NCBI RefSeq assembly: GCF_001618865.1
Contig: NZ_CP015136.1
Coordinates: forward strand, 3,259,001-3,323,000
Source: Luteitalea pratensis
Lineage (GTDB): Bacteria; Acidobacteriota; Vicinamibacteria; Vicinamibacterales; Vicinamibacteraceae
Length of the DNA stretch: 64,000 bases
Direction: 5' to 3'
Positions 1 through 7,690 of the stretch are shown piece after piece. The position numbers were made by a program, and so were the translations under genes. The notes beneath the pieces are model-generated. The model was given only the letters and a program-made list of their open reading frames with translations. It did no database searches and was not told the origin of the DNA. The number at the start of each line of letters is the position of its first letter. Positions within the stretch are counted from its first letter, which is position 1.

Positions 1-60
1 GTCGGTGACGTGCCGGGGTTGGGCGAAGAGCGCGCCCAGTGTGAGCCATGCACCAACGCC
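1..60 (+). mobile_element. Right-end remnant of an IS903-type IS
   Basis: The first 60 bases match the last ~60 bases of the IS5-family element seen intact at 3886-4970, including the terminal motif ATGCACCAACGCC that ends at base 60. The rest of this copy lies outside the window or is lost. Confidence 0.7.
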
Positions 61-149
61 CTTCGACGAAATGACGGGCACGCAGGCTCGACCCTACCGT
101 GAGTTCCAACACTCTGACGGAATTGTGTTGGCTGTCGGCTGGCCCGATC

Positions 150-265
150 TGGTTGACACCTTCGGACAGGTGGAGACGATGGCCCGCTTGGCCGCGGTCT
201 TTCCGCAGTGGGCGCGCTTGTAAGAAGTACCCGTTCGAGGGAGTTCCACAAGTACGAGTCGTTCT
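150..265. repeat. Mobile-element border repeat, copy 1
   Basis: This segment carries GACACCTTCG, a purine-rich stretch, then CTTGTAAGAAGTACCCGTTC. It is clearly similar to 61425-61540, and a shorter inverted copy lies at 52838-52905. In both long copies it sits directly upstream of the four-site TACCCCCA cluster of a complete att-like module. I see no convincing reading frame in it. I take it to be the left shoulder of the integrating element. Confidence 0.55.
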
Positions 266-316
266 CGTACGCTTGATCGTGAGGAAGGACGGGACCGTAC
301 GGACGACGGGCACCGA

Positions 317-614
317 TACCCCCAGGGTATCGATACCCCCAGATTGGAACGTACCCCCAGAAATACCCCCACGCATTCATCAATGGGGGCGCGGGGCAGG
401 CGAGTGGAGTAGCGCCGCGCACGGCTGACAGGAGGAGTTGGCGAGTGTTTCGGCGCGAATCGGCTGGACGCCCATGGATGACCATGGACGCCTGTGGACC
501 ACTGTGGACGATTAGTGGAGGCGGCGGGAGTCGAACGGCAATACCGTAAACAATTGACATCGAAAGACTTACGTAGTTTTGCTGCTGAGATCCGTACCGC
601 CAGATGTACCCCCA
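317..614 (-). repeat. Complete att-like module (copy a)
   Basis: Four TACCCCCA sites start at 317, 334, 352 and 364 (steps 17, 18, 12). A tRNA-3'-end-like core lies at 515-537; it reads GTGGAGGCGGCGGG on the plus strand, which is the complement of a tRNA T-loop and acceptor end. Two more sites start at 595 and 607 (step 12). Just before the core are spaced copies of TGGAC. The same geometry recurs at 61594-61878. The layout resembles a phage attP, with arm sites on both sides of a crossover core. The full tRNA is absent, so this is not a tRNA gene. Confidence 0.65.
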
Positions 615-810
615 CACTGGGCTCGATACCTTTTGTCAGCGCGCACTTGCCGGCAATGCCTTGACGCGCAAGGAAATTTCCACGTCAATCGATGGGCACC
701 TTGGCTGGGCTGCGGGCCAGCAGGCGCGCTCCCCATGTCGACTCTTGATTCCGCTCGCGGCTGATCCCGCGCCACGGAATGCTCGCGATAGTCCTCCCTC
801 CGGTCTTGGC

Positions 811-860
811 TGACGAGACCTCGCGCGCGAGAGGTCGGAATGTCCGTGGACACAGCCCGC
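811..860 (+). repeat. Dispersed 45-bp repeat, copy 1
   Basis: Matches the consensus TGACGAGAACTCGCGC followed by GGAATGTCCGTGGACACAGCCC. It lies ~200 bp to the right of the att-like arm pair, as does the copy at 18342-18390. At 861-873 it is followed by the terminal motif of the IS903-type element (CATGCACCAACGC). Confidence 0.6.
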
Positions 861-884
861 CATGCACCAACGCCCCGCGGAGAC

Positions 885-1064
885 ATAGGAGTTCAGCAAC
901 CCCATGGTCTCCACGAACTTTCCGGGCACGGAGAAGTCGTGTCCGTACCCGTGAACGACCTGCCATTCAGCCAGCATCCCCCGATGTACGCGATCTCCCG
1001 GCCGCCGCTGGTCCACCGAGGCGAGATTCCGCCGCTGGTGGATACCCGGGTCTTGAGGCGCTGA
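885..1064 (-). pseudogene. TolB/PD40 propeller tail fragment
   Basis: On the minus strand this reads ISPRWTSGGREIAYI and GRSFTGTDTT. It closely matches the C-terminal propeller blades of the kinase tail at 19844-20566 (SPQWTSGGKEIAYI, VRSFTGTDTT). Nothing else of that gene is present and the frame shifts near its end. It now forms the out-of-family last ~35 codons of the TIR gene that runs over it. Confidence 0.7.
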
Positions 1065-2175
1065 GGTCCGCAGCGTGGCGGCCCGCATGTGTGATCGCCA
1101 GATAGGAGAACTGGATGCCTTTCAGGCTGCGCGGCGGCGCCGGCATCGGCCGCTCCCAGTAAGTCGGACGGATGAAAGGCTTCGGCCGGCGTTGTGCGAG
1201 TGCATGCGTCAGCTCGTGCCTCACATATCTCGACCGCTTGGCCGCGTGTGACCAGCACAGCTGGAAGACGTCAGCCCGCTCGATCAACTCCAGGAGGGCT
1301 GGACCCCACGGTTCGCCCGCCCTGAGCGTCCGCACGTCGCGCAAGTAGACGTCACCTAGCGCCTCGGCGGCGGCCTCGAGTGCCTCGACGATCTGGGCGT
1401 CGTCGTGCGAGTACGAGACGAAGATCTTCCGGTACGGAGTTGCCGTGACAGATGTTGCTGCCGCGGTTGCGGCGTCTCCCGAGACTGGCACGAGGTGCGC
1501 CTGGATCTCCATCTCGCCGACCAGCACCGGCCCGACGTAGAAGGCCACGCGACCATTCACCGCGCCGTTCTTGCGCGGTAGCTCGGGATCCGCCTGCACG
1601 TCGAATTCTACGCGGTGCCAGTCCTTGAGCCACAGGAAAGTGGCGCGCGGCGGATTGAAGCGGCATCCCGTCAGTTCCGGAACGACGGCAATCGCGGCTC
1701 CGCGCCGGATTACAGAGGTCGCCTTGGCATGTGCAGGCGCATGTAACGCGGTGTCGGCACCGAACCGGAGGTTTCGGTCCCTCTCGACCGCCTCGGCCGC
1801 GCTCGGCACGTGTGCGTAGACGAGGACGCTCGACCATGACGTAACGGGGATCTCCTTCGGGTGGTAGGCCGTGAAGTGGACGTCAGTCGGTGCTTCGCCG
1901 CCAAGCAGCAAGGGCTCGTCGGCGGCAGGTTGCGCGCGCGCACGCCGCGTCGCCGCGAAGGATGCGCGAAAGATAATCGATTCCTCTCGAGGTCCCGGGA
2001 CGGGGTTCGGGCGCAATGTGCCGAAACCGGCCATGGTCACCGTATCGCCTGCACGAAGTGCGCTGGCGATGATGCCCGTGCGGGCACCGAACAGTGCGGC
2101 GACGATCCGACGCGCCCGCTGCTTGGTGATCCCGCACCGTGCCGCGAGACGATCCACCAGTTCCGACCTGTTCAC
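967..2175 (-). CDS. HU-like DNA-binding domain fused to TIR domain
   Basis: A 402-residue protein. Residues 1-80 look like an HU/IHF-type fold (MNRSELVDRLAARCGITK start, then DTVTMAGFGTLRP), with the DNA-binding arm shortened. Residues 95-245 form a beta-rich middle domain (FTAYHPKEIP, FNPPRATFLW, YVGPVLVGEM) of a kind I associate with bacterial TIR proteins. Residues ~249-359 are a TIR domain: IFVSYSHDD, LRAGEPW, and SRYVRHEL, with Glu321 in the place of the catalytic NADase glutamate. There is no signal peptide, so it should be cytoplasmic. The ATG overlaps the stop of the upstream peptidase gene by 4 bp, which implies translational coupling. The last ~35 residues come from antisense reading through a propeller-gene remnant, so the native end was probably near residue 360. 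A role in NAD-depleting immunity is inference; the domain calls are good. Confidence 0.8.
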   Translation of the reverse strand: MNRSELVDRLAARCGITKQRARRIVAALFGARTGIIASALRAGDTVTMAGFGTLRPNPVPGPREESIIFRASFAATRRARAQPAADEPLLLGGEAPTDVHFTAYHPKEIPVTSWSSVLVYAHVPSAAEAVERDRNLRFGADTALHAPAHAKATSVIRRGAAIAVVPELTGCRFNPPRATFLWLKDWHRVEFDVQADPELPRKNGAVNGRVAFYVGPVLVGEMEIQAHLVPVSGDAATAAATSVTATPYRKIFVSYSHDDAQIVEALEAAAEALGDVYLRDVRTLRAGEPWGPALLELIERADVFQLCWSHAAKRSRYVRHELTHALAQRRPKPFIRPTYWERPMPAPPRSLKGIQFSYLAITHAGRHAADLSASRPGYPPAAESRLGGPAAAGRSRTSGDAG

Positions 2176-3695
2176 CGCCCACGCTCGCTAGCTTGGGCCG
2201 GTAACACACCCTCCAGACGCAGGCTGATCGAATACGACCAGGCGCCGGTGAAGACGTCGCCGAGCGTCTCCTCTCCGGTCAGAAATCTTGACAGCAATGT
2301 GGGAATGGGCCTCGCGTCGATCGGCCCAGGAGGCGCGATGACGTTGGCGGCGACCCGACTCGCCAGAAGGATTTCGCCGACGCCCGCCGTTGCGCCGTTC
2401 ACAGTTCCCGTGTCGCACGAGAACAGGACGAAAGCGCGCGGAGGAGCACCCGGCCGCTGGATCTCCGCCAGCTCCTTAGGGGTGATCCACTCTCCGCCCG
2501 GCAGCCGGATGTTGCCGTCCTGCGAGTGCGCGACTAGGACGATCGTGTCATTGCTGCCGTTTTGCAGCTCTTCGAGAATGGCGGACTTCTCGGCGACGTC
2601 CAAGGGCCGTTGCGCCGCCGTCTCGACATCGTGAATCTGCTGAGCGAGTTGCCGGAAGGCTGGCTCCTGATCGAGACGCAGGCCGAGCGCGACGATCTGA
2701 TCGACGAGCGAACGCTCTGAATCGATGCGGGGCAGTCCGTTGAAGATGCGCGTTCTCTCCGGGTCGTAGCGATGTTCCAACGCTCTTGCGGCAGCGACGT
2801 GCTCCTTGAGTGTGCGCTTCGGCGAGCGTTCGCTGATGTAGACGTCAGACACACCACGCCGCTTGACGGCATGTTGCCAGTCGGACGGCAGCCGGTCGCC
2901 GCGCCTGACTAGAGTGTCTTTCGCCTGCAGCAACGCCTCGAGCTGGTCGCTCGAGTTGAGGCGCACGACGTCTGTCCGTGTTGGCTCGAGAGGGCCGGGT
3001 GCCCAGCCCGCGACAGGTGCACGCCAGGCGAGTACTTCTGGAGCCGCGCCGTTCATCCGCACGTCGATAAAGAGCGTGCGGTCCAATGCCACTGCGTCGT
3101 CATTCAGCAGGACCGGCTTGGTGCCCTTTTCAAGAAGCTTCAGCGCTTGCTCCGCCGTGCCGTTCACGGCGCCCGGGAACCGGAAATTCTGCCCGAACGT
3201 CGGGGGCACCTCGCCCGCGGCCGCCGCCAGGGCGTCCTCGGTCATCATTCCGATCTCGCCGTTCGGATCGAGCCCCTTCTTCCTCTGAAACTCCTTGATC
3301 TTCTTGACTGTCTCCGGCCCGCGCCGGCCGTCGACGACGAGGCTGGCGCGGAGGACCGTGTTAAGGGAGCGCTGCAGCCAGCGGTTGTAGGTCGCCGGAT
3401 CCGGCCCGAAGGTTGAAAGCGGCACCACAATCGGCGGGAGCCGCTCGTCAGTCCGAGCCCGGTCAAACGGAGTGGCGGTTCGTGGTGGGCGAGAGGCCGC
3501 CTTGGGCGATCCGCGCCCATTAAGCTTCCCTTGGGCCTCTTCTGTCGCCTTATCAGCTTTCCGGTCCGTTTTCGGGCCGCTGCGTTTCCGAGGCTCCTTC
3601 GAGCGCTCCACGGCCACTCGGCCCTGAGCGGTAATCGGCGGTGGTAAGACGCTGGCGACGATAGAAACGGTGAGAATGCACGCAGCGACGCTCAC
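2172..3695 (-). CDS. Exported PG-binding protein with CHAT-like peptidase end
   Basis: About 507 residues. The start is chosen at GTG 3695 (or TTG 3701) because AAGGAGG lies just upstream and a clean signal sequence or anchor follows (residues 3-24); an ATG 60 bases further up is also open. Next come a charged linker, then a peptidoglycan-binding-type repeat at ~100-160 (YNRWLQRSL, VVDGRRGPETV, FQRKKGLDPNG). The C-terminal part has IVLVAHSQDG (His390), ITPKELAEI and FVLFSCDTG (Cys427), the spacing and hydrophobic pattern of the His-Cys dyad of CHAT/caspase-like peptidases. The gene precedes and overlaps the HU-TIR gene. Odd point: an export signal on a CHAT-like protein. The CHAT assignment rests on motif pattern alone; a non-catalytic caspase-fold relative is possible. 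Confidence 0.65.
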   Translation of the reverse strand: MSVAACILTVSIVASVLPPPITAQGRVAVERSKEPRKRSGPKTDRKADKATEEAQGKLNGRGSPKAASRPPRTATPFDRARTDERLPPIVVPLSTFGPDPATYNRWLQRSLNTVLRASLVVDGRRGPETVKKIKEFQRKKGLDPNGEIGMMTEDALAAAAGEVPPTFGQNFRFPGAVNGTAEQALKLLEKGTKPVLLNDDAVALDRTLFIDVRMNGAAPEVLAWRAPVAGWAPGPLEPTRTDVVRLNSSDQLEALLQAKDTLVRRGDRLPSDWQHAVKRRGVSDVYISERSPKRTLKEHVAAARALEHRYDPERTRIFNGLPRIDSERSLVDQIVALGLRLDQEPAFRQLAQQIHDVETAAQRPLDVAEKSAILEELQNGSNDTIVLVAHSQDGNIRLPGGEWITPKELAEIQRPGAPPRAFVLFSCDTGTVNGATAGVGEILLASRVAANVIAPPGPIDARPIPTLLSRFLTGEETLGDVFTGAWSYSISLRLEGVLPAQASERGR

Positions 3696-3819
3696 GCTCA
3701 AAGCTCCTCCTTCACGCCGGTGCCGTGTCGTCCATCCTCGAGGGAGATGCGCCACGATGCGCGGCAGATCGGCGGGTCCCTCAAGGCGGAATCATTTCAC
3801 CGGCCGGTCCTCGTTTCAA

Positions 3820-3885
3820 GTGGGCGAACCACCACTCCGCGTCGGCGCCGTCCGGCCGACCTGGCGGGCAGCCGCGGTTCTCGGA
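3820..3885 (+). mobile_element. Internal IS903-type remnant
   Basis: CCGTCCGGCCGACCTGGCGG and the following bases match an internal segment of the same transposase family (reading PSGRPGGQ). The intact element at 3886 begins immediately afterwards, so it appears to have landed in an older copy of itself. Confidence 0.6.
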
Positions 3886-4970
3886 GACGTTGGTGCATGG
3901 CTTCCGCCCTGCTCAGGGCGGCCACAGTTTGAGTCGGTGGCATGTCGACCGCCCCACGGCGCATGATGGTTCGATGAAGTCGCGCGTGCATCCGACGTAC
4001 AAGACGCACTATCAGGTGAGAAATTGGCGGGTGTACGAGCGCGCTCTCGTCAGTCGGGGCGACGTGACGCTGTGGCTGTCCCCAGACGCTCGGGTTGCCT
4101 GGGGAGTTCCGCCGTCCGGTCGACCAGGCGGACAGCAGCGCTTCTCGAATCTGGCCATCGAGGCGGCCCTGACCCTCCGACTCGTGTTTCGGTTGCCCTT
4201 GCGGCAGACGGGGGGTTTCCTCCGGTCGATCCTGACCGTGATGCGCGCCAATCTCGACGCCCCCGACCACACGACGCTCTCGAGGCGGGGGCAGGTGCTG
4301 AACGTGGCGGTACACAAGATCCTCGCTGGAGGATCGCTGCATCTGATCGTGGACAGCACGGGTCTCTCAGTGGTGGGTGAAGGGGAGTGGGCGGCGGCAA
4401 AACACGGCGGACGTGGTACGCGAGGCTGGAAGAAGCTCCATCTGGGGGTCGATCGATCCGGCGTGATCGTTGCGCACGCGCTCACCGAGGCGACGGCTGA
4501 TGACGCCATCGTGGGTATTGATCTGATCGGTGCGGCGGCCGGCCGCGTCGCCAGCGTCACGGCAGACGCGGCCTACGACACGGTCGCCTTCTATGAGGCC
4601 GCGGGCGCGCGACACGCGAGGGTGGTGGTGCCGCCGACCAGGACGGCGAAGGTGTCGCGCCGCGGCCCGCGCTCAAGGGCGCGCGATCGCACGATCAGCG
4701 ACGTGGAAGCGCTCGGGCGGCGCGCATGGCAGAAGGCCTCGGGCTACCATCGGCAGGCCCGCGTCGAGAATGCCTTCTTCCGCTACAAGTCCATCATTGG
4801 CGGTGGCCTTCGGGCCCGTAGTGGTGGTGGCCGGAAAGTCGAGGCGAGCCTTGCCTGTGGTGTCCTGAATCGGATGATCGAGCTTGGCAGGCCCGAATCG
4901 TCTGCGATCACTCGGTGACGAGCCGTGGGTTGGAGAAGTGCCTCTCCAGATCGAGCGATGCACCAACGCC
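3886..4970 (+). mobile_element. Intact IS5-family (IS903-type) insertion sequence
   Basis: A 1085-bp element bounded by imperfect inverted repeats: GACGTTGGTGCATGGCT on the left, and on the right the complement of GGCGTTGGTGCATCGCT. It holds one undamaged transposase gene. It is the reference copy for at least eight degraded copies or fragments in the window. I could not find a clear target duplication. Confidence 0.85.
3974..4918 (+). CDS. IS5-family transposase (IS903-type)
   Basis: A 314-residue DDE transposase starting MKSRVHPTYKTHYQVRNW. Family signatures are in order: ALVSRGDVTLWLS, TLRLVFRLPLRQTGGF, APDHTTLSRR, LHLIVDSTGLSV with the first catalytic Asp, HLGVDRSG, TADAAYD with the second Asp, and RVENAFFRYKSIIGG with the catalytic Glu. 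The frame is open throughout and both element ends are present, so this copy may still be active and may have supplied the other copies. The ATG at 3974 is used because every related copy in the window begins at the same point relative to the left end. Confidence 0.92.
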   Translation: MKSRVHPTYKTHYQVRNWRVYERALVSRGDVTLWLSPDARVAWGVPPSGRPGGQQRFSNLAIEAALTLRLVFRLPLRQTGGFLRSILTVMRANLDAPDHTTLSRRGQVLNVAVHKILAGGSLHLIVDSTGLSVVGEGEWAAAKHGGRGTRGWKKLHLGVDRSGVIVAHALTEATADDAIVGIDLIGAAAGRVASVTADAAYDTVAFYEAAGARHARVVVPPTRTAKVSRRGPRSRARDRTISDVEALGRRAWQKASGYHRQARVENAFFRYKSIIGGGLRARSGGGRKVEASLACGVLNRMIELGRPESSAITR

Positions 4971-5546
4971 CCAGAACAGCGTCAGGGCGGTGTTGAAGGC
5001 CAGGGCGCCCCGGAAGACGCGGCGAGCCGTGACCACGCGCGGGTCATCGGCGGAGGGGACGGCCCTCGGCACGGCGGTGCCGGCGATACCGGCCGGCGAT
5101 GGTCTGGTTCATGGCAGTCAGGCGTCCGAACGGCTCGAGTGTAACGACAATGTGTCACGCGCACGCCGGCGCTTCAACGTTTGGTCGTAAGCGAAACGTA
5201 AAGGAGGGTCCATTTCGACAGCGCGGCCCCAGGAGTCGTGCTGTGCGCCAGGGAATTGGCACGCCGCAGCGCGAGTTGTCGCCAAGTTGGCAGAGGCCCC
5301 CCGTCCCTTGCGCATTGAGCGCGCAGCGATGATCGGGTGGCAATGAGGCGCGTGCCCGGGTCACAGGTACGAGCCGGATGAGCGCGAGGCTCCCCGTCAA
5401 CTTAGGCAGCAGCACGCCTGGCACAACTGTTCAGCAGGGCCAGCACGCACCTATTGAGCCGCTCGCGTGCCAGTGGACGCGCGTCGTCCGGACTCTCAAG
5501 GCGAAACGGACAGCCGACGGCGCTACCTTCATCGCTCGGACGCGCT
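4971..5546. other. Gene-poor stretch, no recognised gene
   Basis: This 576-bp stretch lies between the IS and the convergent esterase gene. The short open frames on both strands show no family motif or ribosome site. GCACGCCGCAGCGCGAGTTG near 5260 weakly resembles sequence near 25370, suggesting old repeat debris. Confidence 0.4.
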
Positions 5547-6476
5547 TCATCGAGACCGGAGATGAGAGTCGAACCAACGAATCATCTCGGCAGTGAAATC
5601 AATGTTTTCTGGATTCGGTGCCATTCTATGTCCGGCTCCCGGGACACGAACCAGCTTGGTCGCAACGCTCGCCGCCTTGAGCGCGACCTCCATCTTCTCC
5701 GAGTGCTCAAGCGGCACCGTTGTGTCCTTGTCCCCATGTATCAACAGAACTGGCGCATCATCGGCGGTGACGCTGTTGACAGGCGAAGCGTCCCGATATA
5801 ACCGCCACTCCGGACTCTTGGGATCTGGCAGTCTCGCGTTGCCGATATACGCCGCTGTCGCTGAGAGACCGAACTCGTCAAATGGGCCGGTCAAGTCTGT
5901 TGGGGGACAGAACGCCACAACCGCCTGAACTCGCGCCTCGTCGCGATTCGCCTCGTCCGGGTCCGCGGCATCTCCGGTTCCGGCTCGCACGCCGAGCATC
6001 GCCGCGAGATACCCACCCGATGAGGCGCCGACCGCGCCAATCCGCAGCGCCGCGATCCCAAATCGTGCCGCGTTGTGGCGCACGAATCGGACAGCCCGCT
6101 CTGCATCCTGGAGTGCGGCGGGATGGCGGAAGATTGGCATCCCCCGGTGGTTGATCACGAACACGGTGTAGCCCGAGGCCACGAGGGGCTGAACAAAAAT
6201 GCCCAGCTGGGCCGGATGATCCTTCATCGGCGGCGAGTTGTAGGCGGTGCCCGCGTGAAACCCCGTGCCGACTATGGCGACAATTCCGATCCCGTTGGGC
6301 CGGGCCGGTCGGTGAACGTCCATCAGCAGGGCCAGACCGCTGAACATCCCGTACACGACATTGCGTTCGACGGACGGACTCGGAGCTTGCGCGCCGAGGC
6401 TGAGAGTCCGGGCGGCGACCATGATCAGCATCACCGCGACACCTATCGTAAGTCGGAATCGTCCGCCCGAAATCAT
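5547..6476 (-). CDS. Secreted alpha/beta-hydrolase (esterase/lipase type)
   Basis: 309 residues with an N-terminal signal or anchor (residues 9-29, ending SLGAQA). The core matches the carboxylesterase/BD-FAE-like alpha/beta hydrolase group: nucleophile elbow GASSGG (Ser152), FVINHRG strand-turn near residue 106 and LLIHGDKDTTVP (Asp251). The catalytic His283 lies in PGAGH. It probably hydrolyses small carboxylic esters outside the cytoplasm; the substrate cannot be read from the sequence. It stands alone between an IS and a gene-poor region. Confidence 0.85.
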   Translation of the reverse strand: MISGGRFRLTIGVAVMLIMVAARTLSLGAQAPSPSVERNVVYGMFSGLALLMDVHRPARPNGIGIVAIVGTGFHAGTAYNSPPMKDHPAQLGIFVQPLVASGYTVFVINHRGMPIFRHPAALQDAERAVRFVRHNAARFGIAALRIGAVGASSGGYLAAMLGVRAGTGDAADPDEANRDEARVQAVVAFCPPTDLTGPFDEFGLSATAAYIGNARLPDPKSPEWRLYRDASPVNSVTADDAPVLLIHGDKDTTVPLEHSEKMEVALKAASVATKLVRVPGAGHRMAPNPENIDFTAEMIRWFDSHLRSR

Positions 6477-6972
6477 AGCCTCGCGCCTTCGGTCCTCGTG
6501 CCAGCCATCTGAGACCTCCTGAACGTGTGAGCCAGGATGGTAGTCGATCGAAAGCGGCGGTCAGTTGCGGTCGTCGAGGTGAGGAGACAATACATCGGCA
6601 TCCCCGATGCGCCAGTTCTGGGCGATGTCGGTGAGTTCGCCACTGCCGGTGATAGCCTCAAGCGCATGTAGGGGGCGCTCGCACGAACTAGGGTGGAGGT
6701 CCAATCAGTCCGGCGCTTTGGTTGCACTGGCCGCGGCTTGGCTAAAGCCGCCCCGCCCCCACGCCTGAGCGGCTCCGCGCGTGGCCTGGCCGGCCAATGC
6801 CCGCTTGCACTCGATGAGCGCGATAAGCCCTCTTCCCGTCTGTTTAGCTGCAGGTACGGGCTGAGCAGTGCAGTGTCCGCAGGCACCCCTCGGCGAAATG
6901 CGCTGACGCTGGACTCGTGGAGAGCCGGATGCTGCCGTTCGCAACAGCACCCGCAGCCCAGTACGACGTCCG
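6477..6972. other. Gene-poor stretch, no recognised gene
   Basis: About 500 bp upstream of the esterase and downstream of a broken gene. It contains TTGGCTAAAGCCGCCCC and other GC-rich repeats but no open frame with recognisable motifs. The esterase promoter must lie at its left edge; I see no consensus I would defend. Confidence 0.4.
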
Positions 6973-7637
6973 CTAACGAATCTTGGCTAGCGAGTTTGTC
7001 CCCGCTGCCCACACCACGCCGTTGGTGTTCGAGTACATGGCCCGTTCGACGACGATCTGCGCGGGCAAGGGGCCGACGCTGTCCACGATCATGCCGATCC
7101 GCTTGCCCGCGGCTTCGGGGAAATCCACCAATGCGTTGACGTTGGTGCGGCTCCTGGCCGGCAAAGTGAAGCTGCGCGTCACCGGCGCTGTTCCGGGCTC
7201 GAAGATTGCGGTGACACGCGCGGTACCCTCCAAGGAGGACGTGTTCGGGATGAGCACGTGGGTCTCGGTCGCGGCCGATCCCCCGACCTCGCCCTCCGCA
7301 ACCGCCCACTTTGTGCCCGTCGTCGTCTCGCCAGGGCTATTGTGCGCTTCCGTCCACGTGGCGGAGGTCGGTCGGGGCCACCACATCGCCCGTTCGACGA
7401 CGAGCGGCAGGCCGTTGGTCGAAGTGATGGTGGTCGACACCGCGGTGTTCGCGAGCTCGGGCGCTGCCAGGTCGACCCAGACATTGAACCGGCTGTTGGC
7501 GGCGACCACGTGTCCAGGCCGACGATGTCACCTGAGGGCAGCAGGTAGTCGGCGCGCGGACGGTGGCATGCGTACCGGTCGCATTCGCGATCAGGATGAA
7601 CATGTCGAAGAAGTCGCCCGTCGCGCCTTCGGCCAGG
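6973..7637 (-). pseudogene. Secreted-protein C-terminal domain, frameshifted remnant
   Basis: The minus strand reads, in three successive frames, LAEGATGDFFDMFILIANAT, then YLLPSGDIVGLDTW, then VAANSRFNVWVDL and PAQIVVERAMYSN to a stop at 6973. These pieces match the repeated C-terminal module of the large propeller protein at 13036-15306 (WYLAEGATHNN, SRFNIWVN, ILVERAMYLT). Two frameshifts and a missing N-terminus make it a pseudogene. Its 5' side ends at a solo IS903-type terminal motif at 7640-7658. Confidence 0.8.
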
Positions 7638-7639
7638 GG

Positions 7640-7658
7640 TGAGCCATGCACCAACGCC
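7640..7658 (+). mobile_element. Solo IS903-type terminal repeat
   Basis: GTGAGCCATGCACCAACGCC matches the right terminal repeat of the 3886-4970 element, with no transposase beside it. It marks the point where the propeller-domain pseudogene was cut. Confidence 0.65.
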
Positions 7659-7690
7659 CCTCTGAGTGAAGAGAACCTTGGAACGATTCT

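Noticed and set aside
317-371. CRISPR-like array of TACCCCCA units
   Set aside because: Units are 8 bp with 4-10 bp gaps and irregular steps; no cas genes and no typical repeat or spacer lengths.
515-537. tRNA genes at the six core sequences
   Set aside because: Only the T-loop and acceptor end are present; the T-stem 5' side does not pair and no anticodon arm or 5' acceptor strand is found at any copy.
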